From: Ruminococcus flavefaciens
Lineage (GTDB): Bacteria > Bacillota > Clostridia > Oscillospirales > Ruminococcaceae
Assembly (NCBI GenBank): GCA_902760805.1
Contig: CACWHY010000011.1
Span: forward strand, 44,560-108,559
DNA: 64,000 nucleotides
Direction of reading: 5' to 3'
Made by a program: the position numbers and the translations under genes. The stretch's first letter is position 1, and every line of letters begins with the position of its first letter. Of this stretch, positions 43,411-52,544 are shown piece by piece. Under the pieces are notes generated by a model, which was given only the letters and a program-made list of their open reading frames with translations, made no database searches and had not been told where the DNA came from.

Positions 43411-43449
43411 GGTATTCCTCCCGTAAATAGTTCTAAAGATACAAGTTTA

Positions 43450-43478
43450 ATGATACCATTTTTTTAAATAAAAGTCAA
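43450..43478 (-). promoter_or_regulatory. Promoter of the Wzz-like gene
   Basis: Minus strand: TTGACT, 17-bp spacer, TATCAT. Confidence 0.75.
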
Positions 43479-43583
43479 CTATTTGACGATATTTTGGCGA
43501 AGGGGACAAATAAAAAGAATGCCTGATCAATATTTTGCTCAAATTGACAGCATTCAGCACAGCAAACAAATATCCTGCTGATG

Positions 43584-43612
43584 TTGCATTTTTCTGCGCC
43601 TCATGGTATAAT
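43584..43612 (+). promoter_or_regulatory. Promoter of PFK copy 1
   Basis: TTGCAT, 17-bp spacer, TATAAT; the duplicated block begins at this -35 box. Confidence 0.75.
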
Positions 43613-43647
43613 TAAGTTACTAATATGGAAATGAGAGGGTAATTATT

Positions 43648-44865
43648 ATGATGAACATAGCTGTGGCGCAGTCTGGAGGACCCACCTGCGCTATCAATGC
43701 CTCCCTTGTGGGAGTTTTCTGCGAGTCGCTGAAAGTTGCCGAGATCGACGCAATTTTCGGCTCGATAAACGGTATCGAGGGCATGATCGAAAATCACCTG
43801 GTGGACCTGAAGACCATGATCCTTTCCAACAACGATATGGACCTTCTTCGGCAGACTCCCTCCACCGTCCTTGGCTCCTGCCGCTATAAGCTGCCGGACT
43901 GGAAGGAGGATCCCTCCGACTACGAGAAGATCGCAGCCACACTGAAACAGCGAAACATCGGGGCTTTTCTGTACATTGGCGGAAACGACTCCATGGACAC
44001 TGTGAACAAGCTGTCTGAATATTTTGCGGAGATCGGTCTTGACGTGAAGGTTATCGGTATCCCAAAAACCATCGACAATGACCTGTGCATAACCGACCAC
44101 ACTCCCGGATTTGGCTCTGCGGCAAAGTACGTTGCCACTACCATGCACGAGATCACCCGTGACAGCATCGTGTACAGTATCCCCAGTGTGACTATCGTGG
44201 AGATCATGGGCAGACACGCCGGCTGGCTGACGGCCTCCAGCGCCGTTCTTCACGCCATGGGCGAGACTGCTCCCCACCTTGTTTATGTTCCCGAGGTGAA
44301 GTTCTCTTTGGAGGGCTTCCTGTCTGACGTTCGCCAGGAAATGTCCAAGCACAAGGCCGTGATCATTGCAGTTTCCGAGGGGATCGAAGTTCCTGAGGGC
44401 GTGCAGTCAGGAGTTGTGGACAACTTCGGCCACAAGTATCTCTCCGGAATCGGAAAATATCTGGAGGACGTGATCCGCAGCGAGATCGGCTGCAAGGTAA
44501 GATCCATCGAGCTCAACGTAATGCAGCGCTGCTCCTCACATCTGGGCTCCAAGACCGACATAGACGAGGCTGAGGCTATCGGAGCTGCCGGAGTTCGCTG
44601 TGCTCTGGCTGGTCAGACCGGAAAGGTCATGGTCTTCCGCAGGATAGAGGACATCCCCTACACCGTAACTATCGAGACCGCCGACGCTTCCCAGATAGCC
44701 AACAAGGAGAAGTTCCTGCCGAAAAACTATATAAATTCCGCCGGAAACAACATCCGCAACTTTGCCCTGAACTACTTCCTGCCCCTTATCCAGGGCGACC
44801 TGAACCTGGTCAAGGAGCACGGCATACCCAAGCATTTTGCTATACATGAATCTGTTCTGAAATAA
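43648..44865 (+). CDS. pfp: 6-phosphofructokinase, probably pyrophosphate-dependent, copy 1
   Basis: 405 residues of the PFK family: [16 protein letters not shown] at the N terminus, IGGNDSMDT where ATP enzymes have GGDGS, PKTIDND, and [10 protein letters not shown]. The PKTIDND motif with a non-Gly residue in the GGxDS position points to PPi-type enzymes; the phosphate donor should be tested. It interconverts fructose-6-phosphate and fructose-1,6-bisphosphate in glycolysis. A near-identical copy lies inverted at 60138. RBS GAGAGGG about 10 bp upstream. Confidence 0.88.
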   Translation: MMNIAVAQSGGPTCAINASLVGVFCESLKVAEIDAIFGSINGIEGMIENHLVDLKTMILSNNDMDLLRQTPSTVLGSCRYKLPDWKEDPSDYEKIAATLKQRNIGAFLYIGGNDSMDTVNKLSEYFAEIGLDVKVIGIPKTIDNDLCITDHTPGFGSAAKYVATTMHEITRDSIVYSIPSVTIVEIMGRHAGWLTASSAVLHAMGETAPHLVYVPEVKFSLEGFLSDVRQEMSKHKAVIIAVSEGIEVPEGVQSGVVDNFGHKYLSGIGKYLEDVIRSEIGCKVRSIELNVMQRCSSHLGSKTDIDEAEAIGAAGVRCALAGQTGKVMVFRRIEDIPYTVTIETADASQIANKEKFLPKNYINSAGNNIRNFALNYFLPLIQGDLNLVKEHGIPKHFAIHESVLK

Positions 44866-44875
44866 GGAGAAACCC

Positions 44876-45997
44876 ATGGAAAAACTCTGCAAAGACCTGA
44901 TCTATCTGCTCAGCTGTGCGGCCAACGAGATCCAGCCTGACCCCCAAAAGACCGCTCAGATCGACCTGGAGCAGCTCTACAAGCTGTGCAAGATCCAATC
45001 TCTCAGAGCAGCAGTCTATCCGGTGCTGGAAAAAGCCGGGATCGAACACAATGACTTCGCACAGGCATATCACAAGTCGGTGAGAAAGAATATACTGCTT
45101 GACATTGAGCGAAAGGCTATCACCGATGAATTCGAGAAACAAGGGATCTGGTACCTTGTGATGAAGGGCAGTCTTATAAAGGAGCTCTACCCCGAGGCAG
45201 GCATGAGAGAGATGTCAGACAACGACATTCTCATCGACGGCACTTGCAGAGAAAAAGCCAACAAGATCATGACAGACCGAGGCTACACGGCCAAACGATA
45301 CCTTTCAAGCCACTGCGATGAGTACGTCAAGCCGCCGGTCATGAATTTTGAGCTCCACTCATTTCTTTTTGAGGAGAGGCTCTTTCCTCTGCTTCAGCAG
45401 CACTACAAGGATATGTCAAAGATCATGATCAGGAATTCCGACGACAGCTTCGGATACCACCTTTCAGACGAGGAATTCTATATCTACATGACCGCTCATG
45501 AGTACAAGCATTTCATCAAAGCAGGAACAGGTATCCGTGGACTTTTGGACTGCTACATTTTCCTCCGTGCAAAGGAGGGTAAGCTGGACTGGGATAGGAT
45601 AAAAGCTGCCGCAAAGGAAATGGGCATGGGTGATTTCGAGGAAAAACGCCGGGAGCTGGCATTGAGGCTCCTTTCGTCGGATAAGCTGCCCCAGCTCTCA
45701 ACGGACGAGGAAGCCTTCATGATGGAATACCTGAAATACGGGACCTACGGCTTGGCTTCTAAGCGTGCTGAGAACGATATAAGCCGTTTCCAAAATTCCA
45801 GCGGCAATGCCTCACGGGCAAAATTTGTCCTGTCACGACTCTTCCCCTCGCCTGCTTATGTAAAAAAATGGTACCCGTTTGCGAAAAAGCACCCCATTCT
45901 TTTACCGGCAGCCTATGTGCTGCGCTGGTACAAGGCGCTGACCTCTAGCAGAGACAAAACACGGAGCGAGATAAAGGCTCTGAAAAAAAGAAAATGA
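44876..45997 (+). CDS. Nucleotidyltransferase-family protein (PF14907 type)
   Basis: 373 residues, starting 10 bp after PFK copy 1 and using the AAGGAGA that ends the duplicated block. Nucleotidyltransferase core: WYLVMKGSLIKELYPEAGMREMSDNDILI (G-S and D-x-D motif about residues 97-122), then a helical C-terminal region with HEYKHFIKAGTGIRGLLD. Proteins of this type occur in polysaccharide and lasso-peptide-like clusters and are often of unknown substrate. The C terminus is strongly basic (ALKKRK). Confidence 0.78.
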   Translation: MEKLCKDLIYLLSCAANEIQPDPQKTAQIDLEQLYKLCKIQSLRAAVYPVLEKAGIEHNDFAQAYHKSVRKNILLDIERKAITDEFEKQGIWYLVMKGSLIKELYPEAGMREMSDNDILIDGTCREKANKIMTDRGYTAKRYLSSHCDEYVKPPVMNFELHSFLFEERLFPLLQQHYKDMSKIMIRNSDDSFGYHLSDEEFYIYMTAHEYKHFIKAGTGIRGLLDCYIFLRAKEGKLDWDRIKAAAKEMGMGDFEEKRRELALRLLSSDKLPQLSTDEEAFMMEYLKYGTYGLASKRAENDISRFQNSSGNASRAKFVLSRLFPSPAYVKKWYPFAKKHPILLPAAYVLRWYKALTSSRDKTRSEIKALKKRK

Positions 45998-46026
45998 TGC
46001 AGTAATTTATAAGAAAGAATGATAAG

Positions 46027-46860
46027 ATGAAAAAAGTCGTTACAATACAGGATATATCATGCTTCGGGAAGTGCTCGCTGACCGTGGCGCTGCCCTTGAT
46101 CTCGGCAATGGGGATCGAGACTGCGGTGATCCCGACAGCCGTCCTCTCAACTCACACGGGAGGCTTCACCGGGTACACCTTTCGGGATCTGACGAGCGAT
46201 ATCCCCCACATCGCCGCCCACTGGAAGAGCCTTGGGCTGAGCTTTGATGCGATATATACGGGCTATCTGGGCTCTATCGAGCAGGTCCAGATCGTTGCGG
46301 ACTTCTTCCGGGATTTCTCAAGGCCTGACAACTTCATCGTGGTGGACCCCGTAATGGGCGATAACGGCAAGATGTACGCCGGATTTACCGATGAGTTCGT
46401 CTGCGAGATGAGAAGGCTCTGCTCAATGGCAGACCACATCATTCCAAACATGACCGAGGCCTCGCTGCTGCTGGGGATCCCTTACAAGGAGGAGCACTCT
46501 CAGGAGGAGATCCGCCAGATCCTTACCGGCCTTGCTGAGCTTGGCTGCCGGACGCCTGTTCTCACCGGCGTGCGCTCCCCCGAGGGAGGTCACGGAGCCG
46601 CTGCCTATGACTCCCAGACCGGCCAGATCTACTGCGCCTTCCGGGAGCACGTTGACCATACCGTCCACGGCACCGGCGACATCTTCGCCAGCGTTTTCAC
46701 GGGAGCTGCCGCCCTTGGCAAGAGCCTGGAGCAGTCCCTGCGGATCGCTGTGGACTTCACCGCAGACTGCGTCCACGAAACTATCGGACACTTCGACGAG
46801 GTGTGGTACGGAAGCTGCTTTGAGCCCTGTCTGGGCAAGCTGATCGAATACGTCAAATAA
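46027..46860 (+). CDS. pdxY: Pyridoxamine/pyridoxal kinase
   Basis: 277 residues of the ribokinase fold: QDISCFGKCSLTVALPL (substrate site), HTGGFTGYTF, DPVMGDNGKMY, IIPNMTEASLL, and the anion-hole GTGDIFASVF near the C terminus. It phosphorylates the 5'-hydroxyl of B6 vitamers in the salvage route to pyridoxal phosphate. The preceding gene ends 30 bp upstream. The RBS is weak (AAGAAAGAATGAT). Confidence 0.87.
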   Translation: MKKVVTIQDISCFGKCSLTVALPLISAMGIETAVIPTAVLSTHTGGFTGYTFRDLTSDIPHIAAHWKSLGLSFDAIYTGYLGSIEQVQIVADFFRDFSRPDNFIVVDPVMGDNGKMYAGFTDEFVCEMRRLCSMADHIIPNMTEASLLLGIPYKEEHSQEEIRQILTGLAELGCRTPVLTGVRSPEGGHGAAAYDSQTGQIYCAFREHVDHTVHGTGDIFASVFTGAAALGKSLEQSLRIAVDFTADCVHETIGHFDEVWYGSCFEPCLGKLIEYVK

Positions 46861-46861
46861 C

Positions 46862-46891
46862 AAAGGGACTGCACTGTGCAGTCCTTTTTTT
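46862..46891 (+). terminator. Rho-independent terminator after the pyridoxamine kinase gene
   Basis: GGACTGCA-CTG-TGCAGTCC followed by T7. Confidence 0.88.
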
Positions 46892-46973
46892 GCGGAAAAT
46901 GATGTGATCTTTGGAGCTCCTACTTCGTTTATATTACAGAAGCGCTTCAGACAGAACGAAAGGATGTGAAGCA

Positions 46974-47456
46974 ATGAACGAGTGCGAAATGGCTGAGATA
47001 TACGATAAATTCAGCGGTGCCGTCTACCGGATAGCCTTTATGTACTGCAAGAATACCGCCGACGCTGAGGACATAACTCAGGAGACTTTCATAAAGCGTT
47101 TCACCGCAGACGTGGAGTTCCCCGATGAAAAGAGCGAGAAGGCATGGCTTTTAAGGGTAGCCGCAAACAAATGCAAGGATCTGTTCCGGTCGGCAAGATA
47201 CCGCTTTCTGCGCTCAGCCGTTCCCATTGAGGAGGCCGGGCTTGTGTATGAGGATCCCGAGGAAAGCCAGGTCTTTCACACCGTTATGGAGCTTCCGCCG
47301 AAATACAGGCTCGTGGTACACCTTTTTTACTATGAGGGCTACTCAGCGGCGGAGATCGGCAAAATGACAGGCTGCTCCGAGACCGCCGTCCAGACCCGGC
47401 TTTACCGGGCAAGAAAAATGCTGAAAAAGTCCCTTGGAGAGGAGTTAGAGCTATGA
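46974..47456 (+). CDS. ECF RNA polymerase sigma factor
   Basis: 160 residues from the ATG at 46974 (AAAGGATG upstream). Region 2 is seen in YDKFSGAVYRIAFMYCKNTADAEDITQETF, and region 4 in YYEGYSAAEIGKMTGCSETAVQTRLYRARKML, together covering the chain, as in minimal ECF sigmas. The next gene overlaps its stop (ATGA) and encodes a membrane protein with anti-sigma layout. They would form a signal-responsive pair. Confidence 0.9.
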   Translation: MNECEMAEIYDKFSGAVYRIAFMYCKNTADAEDITQETFIKRFTADVEFPDEKSEKAWLLRVAANKCKDLFRSARYRFLRSAVPIEEAGLVYEDPEESQVFHTVMELPPKYRLVVHLFYYEGYSAAEIGKMTGCSETAVQTRLYRARKMLKKSLGEELEL

Positions 47457-48610
47457 AAATAACTGATTACAACAAGGTCACCGACCGCATTTCACCCAGC
47501 GAGCGGTGCAGGAGAGAGGTGCTTGATATGGCAAACAGGAAAAATAGAGAAAAGATCACCCACAAGCGTATTAAGGGCAGGACTGCCGCAGTCATCATCG
47601 GTCTGGCTGTGGCTGTCTGCGGAGGTACGGCAGCTGTGGCGGCGGAGCGTGGAGCTTTCGACAAGCTCATAAACAAACGTGACAGAACCATCATCCTTGA
47701 CAACGGTGTGGAAACTCCTATCGACAAATTCGACTATAACGACTACTCGATGATAGCTCCTAACGCAACTCAGTTTGAAGAGGTCAAGTCGGCTTCAAAT
47801 GACTATTTCACTGTGGAGCTGGACAGCGTGTATTTCGACGGGATGGAGATGATCCTGGGATTTTCCGGAGAGCTTGCTGACGGCAATGAATTGGGGCTGA
47901 GTACCCTTGGCTTTACTACATCTCTGGAGATACAGGGCGAGAAAGTTGCTCCGGAAAGCGCTGACGGGATATGGAGATCTGATAACTGGTGGGGAACATT
48001 CGTTATTGACGAGGGCGCTGAGAACAGCTTCACAGGAAGCATGACCTGCGTTCTGCCGCCGGAAGCAAGGTTTGACGATACGGCTCAGATCAGGCTGTCG
48101 ATAAATAATATCTGGACAAACGAAAAATATACCGAGGAAAACGGTCAGACAAAGTCGTGGCAGGTAATGCCTGCCGGCGAAAAGCTTGAGCTGTCGGCTG
48201 AGGTCACTGCTAATACTGACCTTGTACGTCAGGTGGACTGCACTGTTGAAGACGAGGGCTTTTCTGCTACGGTATACAGTATAACACCTGCAATGATGAC
48301 TATTGGATATGATTATCCGCAGTGGTATGTCGAGAATGACGAAACTACCACCTGGTTTGAGAATGGCGAGGAAATGGAGGGGCCGAAGTATTCCATAATC
48401 GGTATGTTCTACGATGAAAACGGTGAGCTTATCGAAAATCTGCAAATCGACCCTATCGAAATGGCTGACGGTATTTACGCCGCAGGCTTGCAGCCACCAA
48501 CAACCGACACCATCTACTGCCGCTTCTACAACAAGCAGTCCCATGACGAAAACGGCAATATGGAGCTGATCAAAGAGCTGGAGCTGGATATTTCCGGGCT
48601 CCGTGAATAA
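47453..48610 (+). CDS. Putative membrane anti-sigma factor (DUF4179-like)
   Basis: 385 residues: about 45 cytoplasmic residues with conserved Cys/Arg (SERCRREVLDMANRK), one membrane segment (about 46-63, VIIGLAVAVCGGTAAVAA), then a long extracellular beta-rich part. Cotranscribed with, and overlapping, the ECF sigma gene, so it probably sequesters that sigma until an outside signal arrives. The outer domain resembles DUF4179-type proteins; its ligand is unknown. The next large gene, on the other strand, encodes a membrane-anchored GH9. Confidence 0.78.
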   Translation: MKITDYNKVTDRISPSERCRREVLDMANRKNREKITHKRIKGRTAAVIIGLAVAVCGGTAAVAAERGAFDKLINKRDRTIILDNGVETPIDKFDYNDYSMIAPNATQFEEVKSASNDYFTVELDSVYFDGMEMILGFSGELADGNELGLSTLGFTTSLEIQGEKVAPESADGIWRSDNWWGTFVIDEGAENSFTGSMTCVLPPEARFDDTAQIRLSINNIWTNEKYTEENGQTKSWQVMPAGEKLELSAEVTANTDLVRQVDCTVEDEGFSATVYSITPAMMTIGYDYPQWYVENDETTTWFENGEEMEGPKYSIIGMFYDENGELIENLQIDPIEMADGIYAAGLQPPTTDTIYCRFYNKQSHDENGNMELIKELELDISGLRE

Positions 48611-48674
48611 ACTGCGAAAAGCTGGCCAGACTATCATCAGGACACAGTCCGATCCATCATGAAAGGAGATAGTC

Positions 48675-48785
48675 ATGAGCAAGAAAAAGCAGGTCACTGA
48701 CCACAAGGACGACAAGCAGACCACACAGCAGTCCGAGAGCCATTTTTCCGACAAGCAGGACGGCTGCGGCAAGGGCTGCGAATAA
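48675..48785 (+). CDS. 36-aa hydrophilic peptide with C-terminal Cys pair
   Basis: ATG with AAAGGAGAT 4 bp upstream, a textbook RBS, and a Rho-independent terminator immediately after the stop. The peptide is Lys/Asp/Gln-rich (KDDKQTTQQ) and ends in CGKGCE, so the two Cys may bind metal or form a disulphide. It lies 64 bp after the anti-sigma gene, possibly on the same transcript. No family recognised. Confidence 0.6.
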   Translation: MSKKKQVTDHKDDKQTTQQSESHFSDKQDGCGKGCE

Positions 48786-48788
48786 GCG

Positions 48789-48815
48789 AAAAGCTCCCCA
48801 TTTTCGGGGAGCTTT
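48789..48815 (+). terminator. Rho-independent terminator
   Basis: AAAGCTCCCC-ATTTT-CGGGGAGCTTTTT. Confidence 0.88.
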
Positions 48816-48823
48816 TTCGTGTG

Positions 48824-48844
48824 CAGGGGAGGCCGTCCCCTACA
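48824..48844. repeat. Short palindrome with CCCCTACA end
   Basis: CAGGGGA-GGCCG-TCCCCTACA; related to the palindromes at 4622 and 10766. Confidence 0.45.
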
Positions 48845-48856
48845 TATTTTTCAAGG

Positions 48857-51601
48857 TCACTTTTTGTTGTCGTATTTCAGCTTCATAACCTTGTAGATGA
48901 ACACAAGGATCGAGATGATCACCGCAACTGCTGCCGCTGCGATGATACCAACAATGCCCATGGAGGTCTTGTCGGTCTTTGAGTCGGAAGCTGTGGTCTT
49001 CTTGGAAACAGCCTTCTCCTCCTCTTCCTCCTCGTCGTCAGCGTCCACCTTTGTGGACTTGCGGTCGGTGTCCTCGTCGTAGGTCTTCTTCTCGTTGGAC
49101 TCGCCCTCGCCGCCGTCGTTGGAAAGTCCGGCGCTGCGTCCGGTCTGGCCGACTACGATCTCGCCGTCGCCGTTTTCCTGAGCAACAAATCCGCTGAGCC
49201 AAGCCAGCGATGCGTTCCAGTTGATAGTACACTCGTTTACAGACCAGGCCTCGATGTGGTCAAGATAGCACTTCTGAGGCGGGATCTGTCCCTTCTTCCA
49301 GCCGCTGCCCTGTACCCAGGGATCCTGCATACCGGAATTGGGGCCGCCTGCCATTACTCCGCATGGAGCCTTGGGGAAGGCGTCGTCGATCTGCTTCGAC
49401 CAGTAGCGGTGGTGTGGGAATTCAGTGGCGTGGGTGCCGTAGCCTGTAACGTAGGAGTAGTCCATTGCGTTTCGGCCAAGGAGGTAGTCCATTCCGCCGA
49501 TAGCGCCGTCAAGATATTTGTCCTCATCGGTGAGATAGTATGCGTAGGCCATTACGATAGAGTTATCTGCAACGAAGGAATTGCTGCCCCAGAGATAGCC
49601 CTTGTCGGAGTCGTTATAGCTGATCGTGCTGGCTGCGTAGGGCAGTCCGTAGCCCTGAGCGGCCTCCTTGTCCAGATAGCCGTCAGCAGCAGCGCAGATG
49701 TTCTCGGTGATGATCTCCACATCGTCCTTCTCGAAGGCTTTGGGGTTGAGGGCTGCGCTGAGAGTTCCCAGGCCGCCGGTGTTGCCCCAATCGAAGCTGC
49801 CGACAGTGTCAACGCTCTCGCCGCCGCCCAGTTTTTCGGGCATAGAGAGGAAGAACTCGCTCTCGGACATATCGTCGAAGTAGTCCTCATCGCCGGTGGT
49901 GATGAACAGCTCAGTAGCCGCCCAGCAGAACTCGTCCTCCACATCGTCGTCGCCGTAAGCGCCGCCGCCCACGCTCTCGTCCAGGGGAGCGAACATATCG
50001 GGGTGCTTCTTTGCAGCAGCGTAGGAGGTCTCCGCAGCGTCAAGGCACTTCTCGGCGAAATCCGGGTCGATGTCCTCCCAAAGACGGGCAGCCTGAGCTG
50101 CACAGGCCACGAAATTCAGGGTAGCCGCAGTCGTCGGCGGCTTGACGATACGCTTCATCTCGTCGTCAGCCGGAGCAATTCCCAGCGCCGTCCACTTCTC
50201 GTCGTGAGCCTTGTGGTAGAGCATATCCTTGTACTCGCCGCTGTCCACGATCATAGAGAACATCCAGTCCATTTCCCAGCGAGCCTCGTCCAGCAGATCG
50301 GGGAAGCCGTTCTCATTCTCAGGAATATTCATAGTTCCGTCAGCAAATTTGTCCTCAAAGCCATATTTCAGGGCAGTTTCGTACTGATTTTGGAGCATCC
50401 ACAGGGAGAAGCCGCCGTTCACGACATACTTTCCGTGGTCGCCGGCATCGTACCAGCCGCCGGTGACGTCGATCGTTCCGCTGGATCCGGAATAGCCCCA
50501 GGTCTGCTGGATCTCGGCCATATCCTTGGGGTGGCCGGCAGCACGGGCAAGAGCGTCAGCGTCACCTGAGGTGATAAGCTGGCTCTCGATCTCGATGCCG
50601 CTTCTGTTCTGGTAGAAGTAGTTCAGCGAATCGTAGAGCAGGCTGGAATAGGGAGCAGGCTCGCCCACGGTAAATTCTCTGCTGACAGCACCGTTCTCGG
50701 CCTCAAGGTAGAAGGTGCCCTCGCCGTCGAAGTCGGAGAAATCCAGCACATGAACGTTGTCCTCTGAGTCCTCATCGAAGCCGAAGGGCTGGCTCTCGCC
50801 TTCAAAAACGGTCTTGCCGGAGCTGTCCTTCAGCTCGAAGGGAACGCTCTTCTTGTCGTCGCACAGGAGAGTTGCACGCTTGGCTCTCTCGGTGAAATAG
50901 CCCACCTGATTGGTGAGGATGTCGGCTCTCTGCCATTTTTCGGGGGCAACGAAGTCGTTCTCATCGCTGGTCAGGTCGATCAGTGACATATTGTCGAAGG
51001 TGATCACGGTGCCTGCTGGGAAGCAGCCGCCGGGAGTGTACTGGCCGTCGCCGCCCAGGTGGAAAGCCCACTCCGCCACATCAAGGGACTGGGTGGGTGT
51101 GAAGGTGACCTCCACCTTTTTTGTCTCGTTAGCGTTTATCTGGATCGGCTCCCACTGGCTGTCGAAGTCGCCCTGGCCGGTGGACATATTGTGCCAAAGC
51201 TCCAGGTCGCCGTCCAGGTTGCCGATCTTTGTGTAGTATTTACCGCTGTTTGAGGCAGTGATCTCGTAGCTGACCTTATACTGGTGGCCGGAAACGATCT
51301 TCAGACCTCTGTGGCGGAACTGGCAGTCCCAGCGATCCTCGCCGCCCTGAGACGCTCCGCCTGGGTTGACGATCGTGATCTTGTAGACGCCGTTGTCGAT
51401 CTCGAAGTCCATCTCGCCGGGAGCGGACTCGCAGATGTGCCAAGGCAGGCCGACTCCCTCATCGAAATCGGTCTGGCCAAGCTGCTCACCGGCCTGAGCT
51501 GTCACGGGACAGATCAGAGTAACAGCCGGCAGTGCAGCTGAGAGGGTCATAGCAGCTGCGGCTGCTGTAAGAGCAGCTCTTCGCAGGAAATTTGAACTCA
51601 T
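48857..51601 (-). CDS. Membrane-anchored GH9 cellulase with CBM4-like module
   Basis: 914 residues. Signal peptide 1-37; CBM4/9-like module (about 40-215); Ig-like CelD_N domain (about 225-320, ILTNQVGYFTERAKRA); GH9 catalytic domain (about 325-800) with WYDAGDHGKYV (the Asp base pair), AGGPNSGMQDP, and the acid Glu in WSVNECTINWNASLAWL. Instead of a dockerin it has an acidic linker (about 815-875, DDEEEEEE) and a C-terminal membrane span (about 880-902) with a short basic tail. It is thus a type I surface enzyme, likely an endoglucanase held at the cell envelope. Confidence 0.92.
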   Translation of the reverse strand: MSSNFLRRAALTAAAAAMTLSAALPAVTLICPVTAQAGEQLGQTDFDEGVGLPWHICESAPGEMDFEIDNGVYKITIVNPGGASQGGEDRWDCQFRHRGLKIVSGHQYKVSYEITASNSGKYYTKIGNLDGDLELWHNMSTGQGDFDSQWEPIQINANETKKVEVTFTPTQSLDVAEWAFHLGGDGQYTPGGCFPAGTVITFDNMSLIDLTSDENDFVAPEKWQRADILTNQVGYFTERAKRATLLCDDKKSVPFELKDSSGKTVFEGESQPFGFDEDSEDNVHVLDFSDFDGEGTFYLEAENGAVSREFTVGEPAPYSSLLYDSLNYFYQNRSGIEIESQLITSGDADALARAAGHPKDMAEIQQTWGYSGSSGTIDVTGGWYDAGDHGKYVVNGGFSLWMLQNQYETALKYGFEDKFADGTMNIPENENGFPDLLDEARWEMDWMFSMIVDSGEYKDMLYHKAHDEKWTALGIAPADDEMKRIVKPPTTAATLNFVACAAQAARLWEDIDPDFAEKCLDAAETSYAAAKKHPDMFAPLDESVGGGAYGDDDVEDEFCWAATELFITTGDEDYFDDMSESEFFLSMPEKLGGGESVDTVGSFDWGNTGGLGTLSAALNPKAFEKDDVEIITENICAAADGYLDKEAAQGYGLPYAASTISYNDSDKGYLWGSNSFVADNSIVMAYAYYLTDEDKYLDGAIGGMDYLLGRNAMDYSYVTGYGTHATEFPHHRYWSKQIDDAFPKAPCGVMAGGPNSGMQDPWVQGSGWKKGQIPPQKCYLDHIEAWSVNECTINWNASLAWLSGFVAQENGDGEIVVGQTGRSAGLSNDGGEGESNEKKTYDEDTDRKSTKVDADDEEEEEEKAVSKKTTASDSKTDKTSMGIVGIIAAAAVAVIISILVFIYKVMKLKYDNKK

Positions 51602-51629
51602 AGTATTACCTCCTTCATTCTCGGAGATA

Positions 51630-51658
51630 ATTGTAATACTTTTTGGGGGCTTTGTAAA
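51630..51658 (-). promoter_or_regulatory. Promoter of the GH9 gene
   Basis: Minus strand: TTTACA, 17-bp spacer, TACAAT; RBS GGAGGT lies 25 bp further on. Confidence 0.55.
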
Positions 51659-51733
51659 GGCATTTCAAAGAAATTTTACATTTTCCCCGAAAAATTGCAA
51701 AAAAACACACCTCATAAGAGGTGTGTCGTGTTC

Positions 51734-52540
51734 TTATTTAGCTCCCTTGCGGAGGATAACAGCGGTAACGGTCTTGAACATGAGCTTCAGGTCAAGTCCG
51801 GCGCTTCTCTTCTGGATGTACTCAACATCGCTCTCGACCCATTTGTCGAACTCCATATCGCTTCTGCCCTCGGTCTGGCAGATGCAGGAGAGGCCGCCCT
51901 TTACCAAGAGCCTGTCCATATGCTCGGGAGTGTACAGCACGACTTCACGGGGAAGAGGCGGACGGGGTCCGATGATCGACATATCGCCCTTGAGGACGTT
52001 GAAAAGCTGGGGGAGCTCGTCGATAGAGGTCTTTCTGATGAACTTACCGATCCTGGTGATACGGGGATCGTTCTCGGCCTTGAAAGCCAGGCCATCGCTC
52101 TGATTCTCCTTCTGGACCTCGGCAAAACGCTCCTCTGCGTTCATGCACATAGATCTGAGCTTATACATACGGAAGGGCTTGCCATCCTTAGTGAGCCTGA
52201 CCTGAGAGAAGAACGGGTTGCCCTTATCGTCTATGTAGATGATGAGAGCGATAACTCCCAGCGGTATAGCCAAAACGGTAAGTGCACAGGCGGAAGCGAT
52301 CATATCGAAGCCACGCTTGATAGCCTCGTAGATCTTGCCTCCTGACACCTTTATCTTGCTGTATTTTAAAGTTTCCTTAACTCCAGAATAAAGGAGGTTG
52401 AGGGACCTGTTATCGAATTCCAGGATAGGATAGTCTGTCACGCCGACTTTTTCTTTTTCCTTAAGTGATTTTAAAGTAACTTCAGTGACCTGATCCTCAG
52501 TCATAGCGTTCGGATCGAGCCTGAGATTAACTGTCTGCAT
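51734..52540 (-). CDS. Undecaprenyl-phosphate sugar-1-phosphate transferase
   Basis: 268 residues from the ATG at 52540 (GGAGG 8 bp upstream). About 85 N-terminal residues without membrane spans, one hydrophobic segment (about 91-112), then the bacterial sugar transferase core: MYKLRSMCMNAEERF, IRKTSIDELPQLFNVLKGDMS and IIGPRPPLPREV. It transfers a sugar phosphate to undecaprenyl phosphate, the first step of glycopolymer assembly, and so probably primes the polymer of the 26.8-38.6 kb locus. It has a long leader with inverted repeats. Confidence 0.9.
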   Translation of the reverse strand: MQTVNLRLDPNAMTEDQVTEVTLKSLKEKEKVGVTDYPILEFDNRSLNLLYSGVKETLKYSKIKVSGGKIYEAIKRGFDMIASACALTVLAIPLGVIALIIYIDDKGNPFFSQVRLTKDGKPFRMYKLRSMCMNAEERFAEVQKENQSDGLAFKAENDPRITRIGKFIRKTSIDELPQLFNVLKGDMSIIGPRPPLPREVVLYTPEHMDRLLVKGGLSCICQTEGRSDMEFDKWVESDVEYIQKRSAGLDLKLMFKTVTAVILRKGAK

Positions 52541-52544
52541 ATTA

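Larger units (their letters stand above)
43583..44872 (+). repeat. 1290-bp duplicated block, copy 1 (promoter plus PFK gene)
   Basis: Matches 60131-61420 in inverted orientation from GTTGCAT at the -35 region to AAGGAGAAA just after the stop. Outside these limits the two copies do not match. The encoded proteins differ at only five of 405 positions. Confidence 0.85.

Noticed and set aside
49256-50569. 437-codon plus-strand open frame
   Set aside because: Antisense to the GH9 catalytic domain with all its motifs; no RBS and low-complexity hydrophobic product.
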